Assembly (NCBI RefSeq): GCF_000155595.1
Contig: NZ_DS989904.1
Location: forward strand, 2,605,290-2,669,289
Reading direction: 5' to 3'
DNA length: 64,000 nt
DNA from: Synechococcus sp. PCC 7335
GTDB taxonomy: Bacteria > Cyanobacteriota > Cyanobacteriia > Phormidesmidales > Phormidesmidaceae
Position numbers and translations under genes: made by a program. Position 1 is the stretch's first letter, and each line of letters opens with the position of its first letter. Under the pieces are notes generated by a model. The model saw only the letters and a program-made list of their open reading frames with translations, was not told the origin of the DNA and did no database searches. This document shows positions 56,203-64,000 of the stretch, piece by piece.

Positions 56203-56736
56203 TCACCACAGCGCCGGAACAGATTGAGGAGCAGGTGCTGTCGGCTCAATATTCTCAGCATTAGTACTCTCAGCATCAGTACTCACAGGACTAGCATTAC
56301 TAAGATCAGACGGGACTAGCTGATCATTTTGAATATCACTCTGTGTCGATGTAGCCTCAGTTAATGCAGCATCATCAGTGTCCAGCAAAGTTGGGTCAAG
56401 AACATCTTTTAAGAATCTATCTGAAGATACGTCGTCTTCAGATGAGCTGTTTGTCTGATCAGATGGGCTAGTTGGCTGATCGTCAGCAAAAGTTAATGCG
56501 AGATCGTCATTACGGCCATCACGAACACGAGTGTCTTCGATGAACTGGTCATCAGTATTCTTGGTTATTTCATTCCTAGATCTTTCGTTTGCATCTACTT
56601 CAACGAATTCACCTCTATCAACAAAGGGTTCAGGGTTAGGTGATTCGCTCAACCAGGTAAAAGCTCGAACGATTCCAAAGACTGCCAACGAAAAAATGCC
56701 TAAGACAGTAGCCCCAAGCGAGTATCTATTAAACAT
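56203..56736 (-). CDS. Membrane-anchored acidic protein, unknown function
   Basis: The 177-residue protein starts at ATG 56736. It has one N-terminal membrane helix (about 8-27: [20 protein letters not shown]), then an almost wholly disordered, Asp/Ser/Glu/Thr-rich tail ([25 protein letters not shown]) of about 145 residues. There is no recognisable domain. Its stop lies 14 nt upstream of the thiOG ATG, so the two genes are probably co-transcribed. A link to thiamine synthesis is not suggested by the sequence. Confidence 0.65.
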   Translation of the reverse strand: MFNRYSLGATVLGIFSLAVFGIVRAFTWLSESPNPEPFVDRGEFVEVDANERSRNEITKNTDDQFIEDTRVRDGRNDDLALTFADDQPTSPSDQTNSSSEDDVSSDRFLKDVLDPTLLDTDDAALTEATSTQSDIQNDQLVPSDLSNASPVSTDAESTNAENIEPTAPAPQSVPALW

Positions 56737-56887
56737 CAGCTTTGCCTTTTATCTCTGCCATTGCCACGCCTGTCCTAAGGCAAATCGCCACTTGTAGTTT
56801 AGCTGTCTTGTAGTCAGTTACCTTTAGGTAATGAGCTAAATAGAGTTAGTCAATACAGGCTAGTGTACACATCCTAATCGATCTAAT

Positions 56888-56914
56888 CTGTAGTTTGTAG
56901 CCTGTAGTTTGTAG
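56888..56914. repeat. Two 13-bp direct repeats in the ferredoxin/acidic-protein intergenic region
   Basis: CTGTAGTTTGTAG occurs at 56888-56900 and 56902-56914 (period 14). They lie between the 3' end of the ferredoxin gene and the acidic-protein gene. No function is evident. Confidence 0.5.
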
Positions 56915-56938
56915 ATATAAAGTAGACGCAGAGCAAGC

Positions 56939-57283
56939 TTAATCGCTGCCTTCTGGCGTCCAAGCCGTTTCGGACTGATGTCCCCAAAATCCTTCAAACT
57001 TAGTCACTTTAATATCACCTAGTACTTGCGTTTGGCAGGCCAGCCGAAGTGATTTCTGAGCATCATGAGGGGGAAGGCTGCGCCTAGCGATGTCGCGCCA
57101 GTTCGCTTTGGAAACGTCTCCTTCTATTGCTACTGCGCAAGTGCCACAGGTGCCAATACCCATACAGTTGATATAGTTTGCGCGGGGACTATACAGGTCA
57201 ATGCCATTATCTAGCAGGACTTGCCGGAGATTAGCGCCCTGTTTGCAAGCAAACGTTTTACCCTGTGCAGTAATTGTTGGCAT
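56939..57283 (-). CDS. 2Fe-2S ferredoxin-like protein
   Basis: The 114-residue protein belongs to the adrenodoxin/plant-type fold. The cluster ligands are Cys40, Cys46 and Cys49 in NCMGIGTCGTC, with Cys83 in RLACQTQVLGD. The first spacing is X5 rather than the X4 of photosynthetic PetF, which with the basic Arg/Lys pattern distinguishes it from the main ferredoxin. It is probably an electron carrier for an unknown partner. The divergent pgeF-like gene begins 44 nt away. Confidence 0.85.
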   Translation of the reverse strand: MPTITAQGKTFACKQGANLRQVLLDNGIDLYSPRANYINCMGIGTCGTCAVAIEGDVSKANWRDIARRSLPPHDAQKSLRLACQTQVLGDIKVTKFEGFWGHQSETAWTPEGSD

Positions 57284-57287
57284 GTCG

Positions 57288-57327
57288 TTAGAGTTTGACC
57301 TATTAGAGTTTGACCTATTTGACCTAT
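57288..57327. repeat. Tandem 15-bp repeats at the pgeF start
   Basis: TTAGAGTTTGACCTA is repeated at 57288-57302 and 57303-57317, followed by a partial third copy TTTGACCTAT at 57318-57327 that touches the ATG at 57328. Copy-number change would alter the leader of the divergent pair. Confidence 0.75.
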
Positions 57328-58146
57328 ATGAGTATCTGGATCTGGCAACCTGCGAAGAATCAAGCGGGAAAACCGTTTTTAACCTGTGTACTGCTCCCTC
57401 AGCCCCATGGCTTTTTCACGAGTCAGTTTTATCCTCAAGCTCCGGCTGAACTAGCCAAGATACTTTCGCCGAAAGCTGAAGTTTACCGCGTCAAGCAAGT
57501 TCATAGCGGTGATGTGCTGTTGCCCAGTGAGATAGAGTCGGCCACAGCCTCTGAACTTTCTCACCGATCAGAACTTTCTCACCCATCAGAGGCGACCACT
57601 GTCCCTTTTCCCTTAGCTGATGGCATCGCGACTGAAAAGCCAAACCAAGTGGCCTGGGCATGCTCGGCGGACTGTACGCCTGCACTCATTGGCGATGTGG
57701 AAACTGGGCAGGTAGCAGCTGTTCATGCTGGCTGGCGAGGGACGGCTCAAAAGATATTGCCTAACGCGATCGCTCGCCTTCAATCTCAAGGTAGTCAGCT
57801 AAAGAACCTACGCATTGCGCTAGGTCCGGCCATAGACGGCAGCGTCTATCAAGTTGGGTACAGTGTCGCTATTGAAGTTGGCAAAAGCGTGTCCCATCTG
57901 GACGGTAAGGCGCTGATCGAACATCTAATGGCGATAGATAATCCACCTATACTAAGCGATCAGGTAGAAGGCCGGGTTCGACTAGACGTTCGCCGAATCA
58001 ATCAGATGCAGCTTGTCAAAATTGGAATTCAGCCAGAGTGCATTGCGATCGCCCCCCACTGTACCTACCAAGAACCCGATACTTTTTTCTCTTACCGTCG
58101 TACAAAAGAGAAAAAAGTTCAGTGGTCTGGCATCGTTAGCATATAG
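57328..58146 (+). CDS. pgeF: Laccase-domain protein PgeF/YfiH (peptidoglycan editing factor)
   Basis: The protein has 272 residues from ATG 57328. An in-frame TTG at 57310 would lie within the repeat. The YfiH fold is recognised by YRVKQVHSGDVL, the catalytic/metal-binding WACSADCTPALIG and VHAGWRGT, and the C-terminal HCTYQEPDTFFSYRR. Family members are Cys/His-dependent purine nucleoside phosphorylase/adenosine deaminase or multicopper oxidase-like enzymes. PgeF removes mis-incorporated L-Ser from peptidoglycan precursors in E. coli. A serine-rich linker (about 70-90, EIESATASELSHRSEL) is longer than usual. Confidence 0.9.
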   Translation: MSIWIWQPAKNQAGKPFLTCVLLPQPHGFFTSQFYPQAPAELAKILSPKAEVYRVKQVHSGDVLLPSEIESATASELSHRSELSHPSEATTVPFPLADGIATEKPNQVAWACSADCTPALIGDVETGQVAAVHAGWRGTAQKILPNAIARLQSQGSQLKNLRIALGPAIDGSVYQVGYSVAIEVGKSVSHLDGKALIEHLMAIDNPPILSDQVEGRVRLDVRRINQMQLVKIGIQPECIAIAPHCTYQEPDTFFSYRRTKEKKVQWSGIVSI

Positions 58147-58174
58147 CGCTGGCGGCGAGCTGCTAAGTTCGGGA

Positions 58175-59050
58175 TCATGCATTGTCGTCAGCAGGGGGTG
58201 GACTGCCAAACACAGGTGTTAAGAAGGCTACAATCGCACCAATGAGAAAGCCCGAAACATTGCGAATGACGGGTAACAGCTCCGGTGTACGAGTAACTAC
58301 CGGACCTAGACCAAAGGCAATGAACAAAATTCCCCAAAGTGGAGAAAATAGTAGCGCCCACTGCCAAGCAATACCCTGCCCTTCGCGTCTAGGCTGAGCT
58401 GCAAACCCACAAATCACTCCGCCCAAAATAGAAGTTACTAGTGTCAAAATCCACTGTTCGCGCGGTAATCCAGGTACAACTGCGCAGCCGCCTCGGTTCA
58501 AGCAGGTCTCTAGCGCATTAATCGCGCCTAATACAGCGCCATCTTCACCGTTATCACGTACATAGAACTGGTTGCCAAAGCGAGTCTGCAACTCAATCCA
58601 AAAGGTCCGAGGCAGTAAAGGATACAGCTCATCTCCTACGCTGAAGTTAAGCAAATTCCCGCCTCTAGGATCAGCAACCATCATAATGCTGCGCTCGTTT
58701 AGTCCCCAGAACTCTTTGACCGCTCTGCCGGGTGTTTGATCAAACTGAGTCAATACCCGTAGCTTCCAGCCGGTTGATGCTTCAAACTCTGGTAGCTCTG
58801 TATTCAAATAATCTTCTTGCGCCGTGTTTAAGATACGGGCAAGGTCGATGACGACAGTAGGTTCATTGGGGAGAAGCTCAGGATTATTTACCGCATAAGC
58901 CGGGGAAGGCGTTAGGGCAAGTAGTACGATTAGGGACGCGACTAAGCAGCTTATCCATTTTGGCACTAGTCCTTGGAAGGAAGCTCTCTCTCGTAAATTT
59001 CCAACTAGTCGGGTCATTCGTCGAGACAAGGCTATGGAACAAATTCTCAT
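58175..59050 (-). CDS. TPM-domain protein, membrane-anchored
   Basis: The 291-residue protein has a Sec signal-like helix (about 33-52) ending PSPAYA. The TPM/TLP18.3 domain (about 58-180) is marked by VVIDLARILNTAQEDYLNTEL ... WKLRVLTQFDQTPGRAVKEF ... GNLLNFSVGD. Two C-terminal helices (about 205-224 and 236-280) follow. The TPM family includes the lumenal Psb32/TLP18.3 of PSII repair. The C-terminal membrane anchor is typical of the cyanobacterial members. An alternative ATG is at 59017. It converges on pgeF with a 28-bp gap. Confidence 0.88.
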   Translation of the reverse strand: MRICSIALSRRMTRLVGNLRERASFQGLVPKWISCLVASLIVLLALTPSPAYAVNNPELLPNEPTVVIDLARILNTAQEDYLNTELPEFEASTGWKLRVLTQFDQTPGRAVKEFWGLNERSIMMVADPRGGNLLNFSVGDELYPLLPRTFWIELQTRFGNQFYVRDNGEDGAVLGAINALETCLNRGGCAVVPGLPREQWILTLVTSILGGVICGFAAQPRREGQGIAWQWALLFSPLWGILFIAFGLGPVVTRTPELLPVIRNVSGFLIGAIVAFLTPVFGSPPPADDNA

Positions 59051-59162
59051 GTGTTAAAGAGCACAGGCAATAACGCCTATCTTTACAGTTGTTTACCTAA
59101 CTTTAAGATATCAGAGTTTTGATGAGAGGGGGAACGCAGTGATAAACAGGAAACTCTAAGGT

Positions 59163-59744
59163 TCAAGGGGAAGGAGAGAGCGGGGGCGGAGGCGTAGAAT
59201 GATTTTTTTCAACAGGCTCCTTCGTGATCTTATTAGCGTCGCCTTTAGGCGTCGGGTAAGAAGTGTTAGGTCTGTTCACAGATTCTTCTCTAGAGCCTAG
59301 AGGCGCAGAGGCTGCCTTCGGATGAGAAATTGGCGCTGCTACTGGACGACGAGTGGGTGGCCGGCGGCGCCGACGGGGTTTGCTTTGAATCAAGACCTTT
59401 AGCGCGGCGTTAGCCCCTGCTAAGAAGCTATGGGTCGTTATTTGTGCTTTTTTTGCTTGAACGCTGGCTTCTACAATGCCTCTATCCACTTGCTCAACGA
59501 CATTACGGGCCTTTTGCATGCTATGGCTTACTTCATCAGTCAGACCAGAAAGTTCTTTCCCAGTAAGACGTAGATCAGTCAGGGTCGGTGGTAGCTCGCG
59601 GTTTAATGTATCGAGCAGTTTCTCCGCGCTTCTTGCCGCTTTTGCTAACTCTTGAAGTGTCAAAATAGCAACGGTAAGTAGTGCTATCAAACTAATAGCG
59701 ACTAGCAAGATAGAAACGCCAAGCCATAGGAAGGGACTGTTCAC
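59163..59744 (-). CDS. DUF948-family membrane protein
   Basis: The 193-residue protein has one N-terminal membrane helix (about 8-29), then a helical/coiled-coil part (LQELAKAARSAEKLLDTLNREL ... DEVSHSMQKARNVVEQ). A basic cluster (SKPRRRRRPPTRRP) leads to a Pro/Ser-rich disordered C-terminus. DUF948 proteins are found beside YtxH proteins, as here: the gene overlaps the YtxH gene by one base. Function is unknown; envelope or stress association is conjectured for the pair. Confidence 0.82.
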   Translation of the reverse strand: MNSPFLWLGVSILLVAISLIALLTVAILTLQELAKAARSAEKLLDTLNRELPPTLTDLRLTGKELSGLTDEVSHSMQKARNVVEQVDRGIVEASVQAKKAQITTHSFLAGANAALKVLIQSKPRRRRRPPTRRPVAAPISHPKAASAPLGSREESVNRPNTSYPTPKGDANKITKEPVEKNHSTPPPPLSPSP

Positions 59745-60190
59745 TATTCTTCCAGAATCGTTGGTTGAACGGCAGACCAGTTAGACACTTGCTCATACGG
59801 GTTCGGCTGCCCCGTGGGCTCTCCAGTGGACTGACTATTCGTTTCGATACTAGATTCGTGATTAGCGTGTTTGGTAGGACTGTCAGTGAAGGGATCGCAC
59901 TGACGCTCCCACTCTTGCCGACCTGCTGCTCGTCCAGCAACAATTGCTTCGCGAAGTCGATCTAACGTCTGTTCCCAATTGCTCAAACTATGATCAGATA
60001 GGCGATCTGCCTGAAACTGGATACTAGTAGCCAAATCTTCTGCTAGCTCGGGCAGCGCATCAGCAGATTTCTTTAGGATGCGCCGAGTGTCTTTACCCGT
60101 ACGCGGTGCGGCAAGCATACCTGCGATCGCTCCAACCGCTGCGCCGATGATTATTCCGCTGAGTAGTCCCTCTGATTTCTCGCCTGCCAT
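59744..60190 (-). CDS. YtxH-domain protein
   Basis: The 148-residue protein starts with GLLSGIIIGAAVGAIAGMLAAPRTGKDTRRIL. This is the YtxH pattern: a glycine-rich hydrophobic helix followed by LAAPxTGKDTRR, then an amphipathic helix. The N-terminal helix is probably membrane-embedded. The C-terminal about 50 residues are polar, with Gln/Thr/Ser. The stop overlaps the DUF948 start by one base, indicating an operon. Confidence 0.88.
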   Translation of the reverse strand: MAGEKSEGLLSGIIIGAAVGAIAGMLAAPRTGKDTRRILKKSADALPELAEDLATSIQFQADRLSDHSLSNWEQTLDRLREAIVAGRAAGRQEWERQCDPFTDSPTKHANHESSIETNSQSTGEPTGQPNPYEQVSNWSAVQPTILEE

Positions 60191-60409
60191 CGCTATCTTC
60201 CTCTGACTGGTTTGATCTAAGCCTAGATTGATTTTGACTATTCTTTACCCTATCTCCAAGCGTACTTTGAAACTATGCACTACTGGAACTATGCACTACA
60301 CGCTTTTAGATTGGCCGTGCATTCAGAATTTATGTCTTTGGATCTCTGTGCGTTCAAGATCTACTCGATTCTTGATTTGGATATTGATGATCTTCATAGC
60401 TCGTGATCT

Positions 60410-60784
60410 TCATAGTTTGCCACTACGTCTACGTCTTCGACTAATCATCATCAGTAAACGCATCAGACCCAGTAATTGATTAATTTGATGAGATATCAAC
60501 CTTAACCGGGTTAATTGCAGTCGAGTTGCTGCTATGTGCGATCGCTTTACCATCAGTGTTAATCCTATGCGCCGAGACGCGATCTCCACTGAGTTGCTAG
60601 CACTTCTACCATCACTGTCGTAAACGCCACTCTCAGTCATTGCCGCTAACCAAGCCGTTAACCTTGCTAATTCGCACCGATAGCACCAAAGCTTTATAGC
60701 CATAACTATCACTAGCCCTGCTAGTAAGCAATTACCCCCAATAATGGCTAATGACATAGCCAATGATATAGGTGGCTCCATCAA
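60410..60784 (-). CDS. Small membrane protein, unknown function
   Basis: The 124-residue protein has one or two hydrophobic helices at the N-terminus (about 6-30: SLAMSLAIIGGNCLLAGLVIVMA), then a basic helical stretch ending RRRRRSGKL. The Arg/Leu-rich second half (AATRLQLTRLRLISHQINQLL) could be amphipathic. I recognise no family. It is 219 nt upstream of the YtxH gene on the same strand and may belong to the same unit. Confidence 0.55.
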   Translation of the reverse strand: MMEPPISLAMSLAIIGGNCLLAGLVIVMAIKLWCYRCELARLTAWLAAMTESGVYDSDGRSASNSVEIASRRIGLTLMVKRSHIAATRLQLTRLRLISHQINQLLGLMRLLMMISRRRRRSGKL

Positions 60785-60892
60785 CCTCTATCTACCTCTA
60801 CTTTATATATTTGCTGCTTTTATATATCTGCTGCATGTATATTTGCTGCACGTGCCCTTGCGTTTAGATGCCTCTAGGACTACCTGCGCTAC

Positions 60893-62578
60893 TTACCAAT
60901 CAGGTGCATAGCTCATAACCAGAGGCATCAATCCCAATTCTTCCGGCTGCTTAGTCAGGACTTCAAAGAAGGCAACTGTTTCTTTAATGGTAGGTCGACC
61001 ACGTTTCATGCCGCTTGCTCCGGCTGCGATGATACAGCCACAGCAGCTATGGTTGTTGTCACTATTGAGCATCCACTTTTCAATCGCTTGAGAATCGGTC
61101 AGGTCGCTGATTTCGTATTCATTAAACAGATGCAAAGCCCCTACGGCCGTCTGTATCAGACCAATTTGAAATACTTGGCCGCTTGTAGGGTCATGTCCAG
61201 GGTTGAAGCAGATGGCCTGGATTCCACCTTCTTGCTTAAACTGCTCGACTAGCTGCTTGGCTTTGGGCCGGGTGGTTTGGATGGTTAGGACTGGCCATTT
61301 TGCCCTGGTCGATGGTTGTCTCTTTGGGCAGGTAAGAAAATCTTGGTAGTAGATAGGGTGATGCGCTTTGAGCTGTTCGAGTTCTTTGGTTTTGTAGTGC
61401 CCTAATATGATTAGTGATCCTTCAGGCACACTATCATCGACGATAGCGGCATTTGCAGAGTTCAAAAAATCTCCGAACTCTCTATCGAGATCAGCGCTTA
61501 GATCAACTAAGCTACCACTACGGGTTGTCTCTGTTAAAAAGGCCGCAGAGACTTCTGGTAGCGTAGAAACTTTAACGGGGACGAGTTCTTTCTTTCCCTC
61601 TTCTAGACGCGTTGGATCAGTGATGCGAAACCGACTACTCACTGGCTGGAGTGAAAAGTCTTTCGTGTGGACATTGTGTTTTTTAAAGAACCGATGAAGG
61701 GCTTCTAGGGCAACAACCAGACTAGCCGCCTCTTCTTCAGCCAACTGTGAGCGTAATCCTTCTAACGGATGCACGCTGCCAAAGTCGTAATCTACCGCTG
61801 CTGCTGGTAAACCACTCGCTGTCATGCGAGATAAAGGGACGACACCCTCGATCGGACTGAAGTTAACAAAAAGGCAGTTTTGTTCTAAGAAGGCCTGCTG
61901 CATTGCCTCTTGCTTGTCGTTGCTGTTGAGAAGCTTGTGGCGAAACTGTCTCAAAGAGTCTAAATCACGGTAGAACAGCAGACCAAATTCTACGCCTGCC
62001 ATGCCTAGTATAGAGAGATATAGCGTCTCGATTTCCCAACGGTTGAGTTCTATCGCTAGAATTTCCTGCTCATTAAATGCGGTCCAAGGCTGGTCTTGCC
62101 AGAGCGTTGCTGCCTTCATCAATAAGATCTCTTGAAAGCTGGGTGGAATTTCAACTTGGGCAGGCACGGCCGATTGAATCTTCTCAAAGATTTCGTCTAT
62201 TACCGGCAGTTCTGAGGCATGTTCAACCGGAATATCTAGTGACTGCAATGCCCCTCGCAAAAAAAACTGAATTTCGCGATCGCAGACCACTACCTTTCTA
62301 GGCCTAGCTGGATCTACTTGCCCCTGGGGAGCTTCTATGGCTTGTAAAAGCGTTCGCACAATCGCCTCATGGCCAGTTTCTGTGGGTACCACATTCATGC
62401 CACGCACTACGCCTTGTAGACTGTCTACCCACAGAATGCAGTCGCCTTTGAGCGGTTCATCATCGTCTCCTACTGCTCTGGGCACCATTGGTAACGGTCT
62501 GCGATCGCACTCCCATACACTCGTCAGACGAGGTAGCTGGCTCAAGCGACGGCAGGTAAATGGGCTCAGTTGATGCAT
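60893..62578 (-). CDS. DUF6930-like cyanobacterial protein
   Basis: The 561-residue cytosolic protein has several recognisable conserved blocks. N-terminal: CDRRPLPMVPRAVGDDDEPLKGDCILWVDS. Central: YRDLDSLRQFRHKLL. C-terminal: NNHSCCGCIIAAGASGMKRGRPTIKETVAFF. I associate it with the DUF6930 family, of unknown function, common in cyanobacteria. The Cys cluster CCGC near residue 520 may bind metal. There is no membrane segment. The gene stands alone between the small membrane protein and the divergent sufA. Confidence 0.72.
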   Translation of the reverse strand: MHQLSPFTCRRLSQLPRLTSVWECDRRPLPMVPRAVGDDDEPLKGDCILWVDSLQGVVRGMNVVPTETGHEAIVRTLLQAIEAPQGQVDPARPRKVVVCDREIQFFLRGALQSLDIPVEHASELPVIDEIFEKIQSAVPAQVEIPPSFQEILLMKAATLWQDQPWTAFNEQEILAIELNRWEIETLYLSILGMAGVEFGLLFYRDLDSLRQFRHKLLNSNDKQEAMQQAFLEQNCLFVNFSPIEGVVPLSRMTASGLPAAAVDYDFGSVHPLEGLRSQLAEEEAASLVVALEALHRFFKKHNVHTKDFSLQPVSSRFRITDPTRLEEGKKELVPVKVSTLPEVSAAFLTETTRSGSLVDLSADLDREFGDFLNSANAAIVDDSVPEGSLIILGHYKTKELEQLKAHHPIYYQDFLTCPKRQPSTRAKWPVLTIQTTRPKAKQLVEQFKQEGGIQAICFNPGHDPTSGQVFQIGLIQTAVGALHLFNEYEISDLTDSQAIEKWMLNSDNNHSCCGCIIAAGASGMKRGRPTIKETVAFFEVLTKQPEELGLMPLVMSYAPDW

Positions 62579-62818
62579 GAGGCTAAACGGCTTGTAAGGA
62601 TTCTCAGTTCTAATCGTTTAATTTTGATCATCTGATCGTTTGATTTCGATTATTTGATTTCGATTATTGAGTCTGTGCCATTCTACCGATTTTGTAGGCG
62701 CTGCTACCTTCGGGTGTAGTAGAGCGACACGACAGTTAACCATCAGCTAAAAGATCGAAAACTGATGCGCTAAACTATAGCCAATCAACATCTCTACATT
62801 AATACCCTACTAAACCCT

Positions 62819-63187
62819 ATGACTCAGACCACCACTCAACCAGCCGCTCAGGCCGAAAAAGGCATTCTGATGTCTGAAGCTGCACTTGCTCATGTCAAAG
62901 CCCTTCGTGATAAGCAAGAAGGCGATTTATGTTTGCGTGTTGGTGTGCGTCAAGGCGGCTGTTCTGGGATGTCTTACATGATGGATTTCGAAGATCCTAA
63001 CAACGTTGGCGAGCACGATGAGGTGTACGATTACGAGGGATTCAAAGTCGTCTGTGATCGCAAGAGCTTACTGTATCTATATGGGCTAATGCTTGACTAC
63101 AGTGATGCCCTTATTGGTGGCGGGTTCCAGTTTACTAATCCCAACGCTAACCAGACCTGCGGCTGTGGCAAATCCTTTGGCACCTAA
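62819..63187 (+). CDS. sufA: Fe-S cluster assembly A-type carrier SufA/IscA
   Basis: The 122-residue protein is an A-type carrier with the three conserved cysteines: Cys48 in GGCSGMSY, and Cys114 and Cys116 in the C-terminal [10 protein letters not shown]. The central [19 protein letters not shown] is the family core. These scaffold/carrier proteins bind Fe or 2Fe-2S clusters and deliver them to targets. It looks like cyanobacterial SufA (slr1417-like). No other suf gene is in the window. The 3' neighbour, a TPR gene, starts 42 nt downstream. Confidence 0.94.
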   Translation: MTQTTTQPAAQAEKGILMSEAALAHVKALRDKQEGDLCLRVGVRQGGCSGMSYMMDFEDPNNVGEHDEVYDYEGFKVVCDRKSLLYLYGLMLDYSDALIGGGFQFTNPNANQTCGCGKSFGT

Positions 63188-63229
63188 CCTGCTCGCGATT
63201 TAACGATAGAAAACAGGTCACTTTTTGAT

Positions 63230-63649
63230 ATGCAAACCTTAGAAACTCGGTTCGAAGAGGGGATCTCTCGCTACAAAGAAGGCGAGTCTGCTGAAGCTCT
63301 TTTGCCAACCTTTAAAGATATCTGTGCTCAAGCACCCAAGAATAGCGCTGCTCAGACCTGTTTGGCTTGGCTGTACCTGTTAGCAGATAAACCTAATGCT
63401 GGCTACAAAGCAGCGCAAAGAGCTGTCAAACTCGCCCCAAAAGATCCCCAAGCAAGGATCAACCTAGCGATCGCCCTACTAGAAACAGGGAAAAGTGGTG
63501 TGCGCGAACAGATTGACATGGTTTCCCAGGTGCTCTTCGCCGTAGACGAACTCAAATCGGAAGTCCAAGAGAATTTTGAAGAAGGATTAAGAAGAAAGCC
63601 AAACTGGAAGAGCTTAAAGAGAGTCCAAAAATGGCTGTTTGATTCCTGA
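63230..63649 (+). CDS. TPR-repeat protein
   Basis: The 139-residue protein has about two to three tetratricopeptide repeats: GISRYKEGESAEALLPTFKD, SAAQTCLAWLYLLADKPNAG and PQARINLAIALLETGKS, each with the TPR consensus of Ala, Leu and Pro positions. A C-terminal helical region ends NWKSLKRVQKWLFDS. TPRs bind partner proteins. It may be co-transcribed with sufA, hinting at a partner role in Fe-S assembly, but sequence evidence for that is only proximity. Confidence 0.85.
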   Translation: MQTLETRFEEGISRYKEGESAEALLPTFKDICAQAPKNSAAQTCLAWLYLLADKPNAGYKAAQRAVKLAPKDPQARINLAIALLETGKSGVREQIDMVSQVLFAVDELKSEVQENFEEGLRRKPNWKSLKRVQKWLFDS

Positions 63650-64000
63650 ATCAATCGTTACCAAAGACTTTTACCTATCTTCCTTCCAAGAACTGCTTAA
63701 CGCTAGTTCATTAAGTAATAACAAGAAGATTCAGAAACATGCGAGTGGGATCGGCGTTGTTAGCGATCCCCACGACGTTAGTGAAGTGCTTCTATAGTCA
63801 AGGTTTGAGTATTCTTGATAAGAGTAACCCACTGACCGCTATGCGCTACAGAAGGGCTCGCAGTCTTTGAAACAATAACTTAATGAGCGATCCCTAAAGT
63901 GACTGATAAGATTGGGTAAAGCGGTTGATAAGTCCTGCTTAACTTAAAGTCTTAATGACTTGGGTGAGCTACTAAGACTTTCTCTACCGCGCTAAATTAC
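63650..64000. other. 351-bp region at the window edge without a visible gene
   Basis: I see no open frame of note. GTGGGATCG (63747-63755) and CGATCCCCAC (63764-63773) nearly complement each other across a short loop, with one extra C, but no T-run follows. The next gene begins beyond the window. Confidence 0.4.

Noticed and set aside
56737-56938. TPP riboswitch upstream of the thiOG operon
   Set aside because: The conserved CTGAGA and ACCTGA(T)CTGG blocks are missing in the 202 bp before the operon's first gene.

Overview
The window is chromosomal DNA from a filamentous cyanobacterium. The evidence is repeated GCGATCGC (HIP1) octamers, a thiO-thiG fusion, the photosystem II assembly protein Psb34, sigma factor SigG, PII (GlnB), an FtsH of cyanobacterial type, a radical-SAM ArsS and several families I know only from cyanobacteria. 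The patterning regulator HetR points to a multicellular, filament-forming lineage. No nitrogenase or heterocyst-envelope genes are present, so heterocyst formation cannot be judged. I see no transposase, integrase, CRISPR array, rRNA or tRNA gene.

Layout. 1-5.1 kb: the start of an LCP cell-wall protein, a small membrane protein, a large RTX calcium-binding protein with a 423-bp tandem duplication, a gene-poor A+T-rich gap and a membrane protein of unknown function. 5.4-9.3 kb: a photorespiratory-type aminotransferase, an NlpC/P60 peptidoglycan hydrolase and a coiled-coil protein. 9.4-11 kb: hetR, preceded by a 79-codon gene whose product carries HRGSGR and a hydrophobic N-terminus, i.e. a PatX-type HetR inhibitor. 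11-17.6 kb: an FAD oxidoreductase, a TerB/Mo-nitro_C protein, a YdcF-like protein, FtsH and a small exported protein. 17.7-26.8 kb: a nucleobase or oxidised-base catabolism neighbourhood with two amidohydrolases, an NCS1 permease and a flavin monooxygenase, interspersed with an endonuclease III, a GNAT and a histidine kinase. 27-32.4 kb: a helical-bundle protein, a Tat-exported aldo/keto reductase, a GGCT-like protein, two TVP38/VTT membrane proteins and ArsS.

32.7-46 kb: an OmpR-type two-component pair, an unusual methionyl-tRNA synthetase, a fatty acid hydroxylase, an SDR, QueF, an ABC-2 exporter whose second permease is separated from the rest by sigG, FolC and GlnB. 46-54 kb: a DesK/NarL-type two-component pair next to a divergent Spy/CpxP-like gene, an AddB-like helicase-type protein and the 56-codon psb34 gene with a strong terminator. 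54-64 kb: ThiO-ThiG, a ferredoxin, a laccase-domain PgeF/YfiH protein, a TPM protein, a DUF948/YtxH cell-envelope-type gene set, a DUF6930-like protein, SufA and a TPR protein.

The most interesting element is the hetR-patX pair at 9.4-11 kb. An RGSGR peptide gene lies directly upstream of and co-oriented with hetR. The intervening leader holds a GAGGG-N5-CCCTC palindrome resembling the HetR operator, a TCCGGA hexamer and 16-bp direct repeats. HetR itself seems to carry Asp-to-Asn at a position of the PatS-binding segment.
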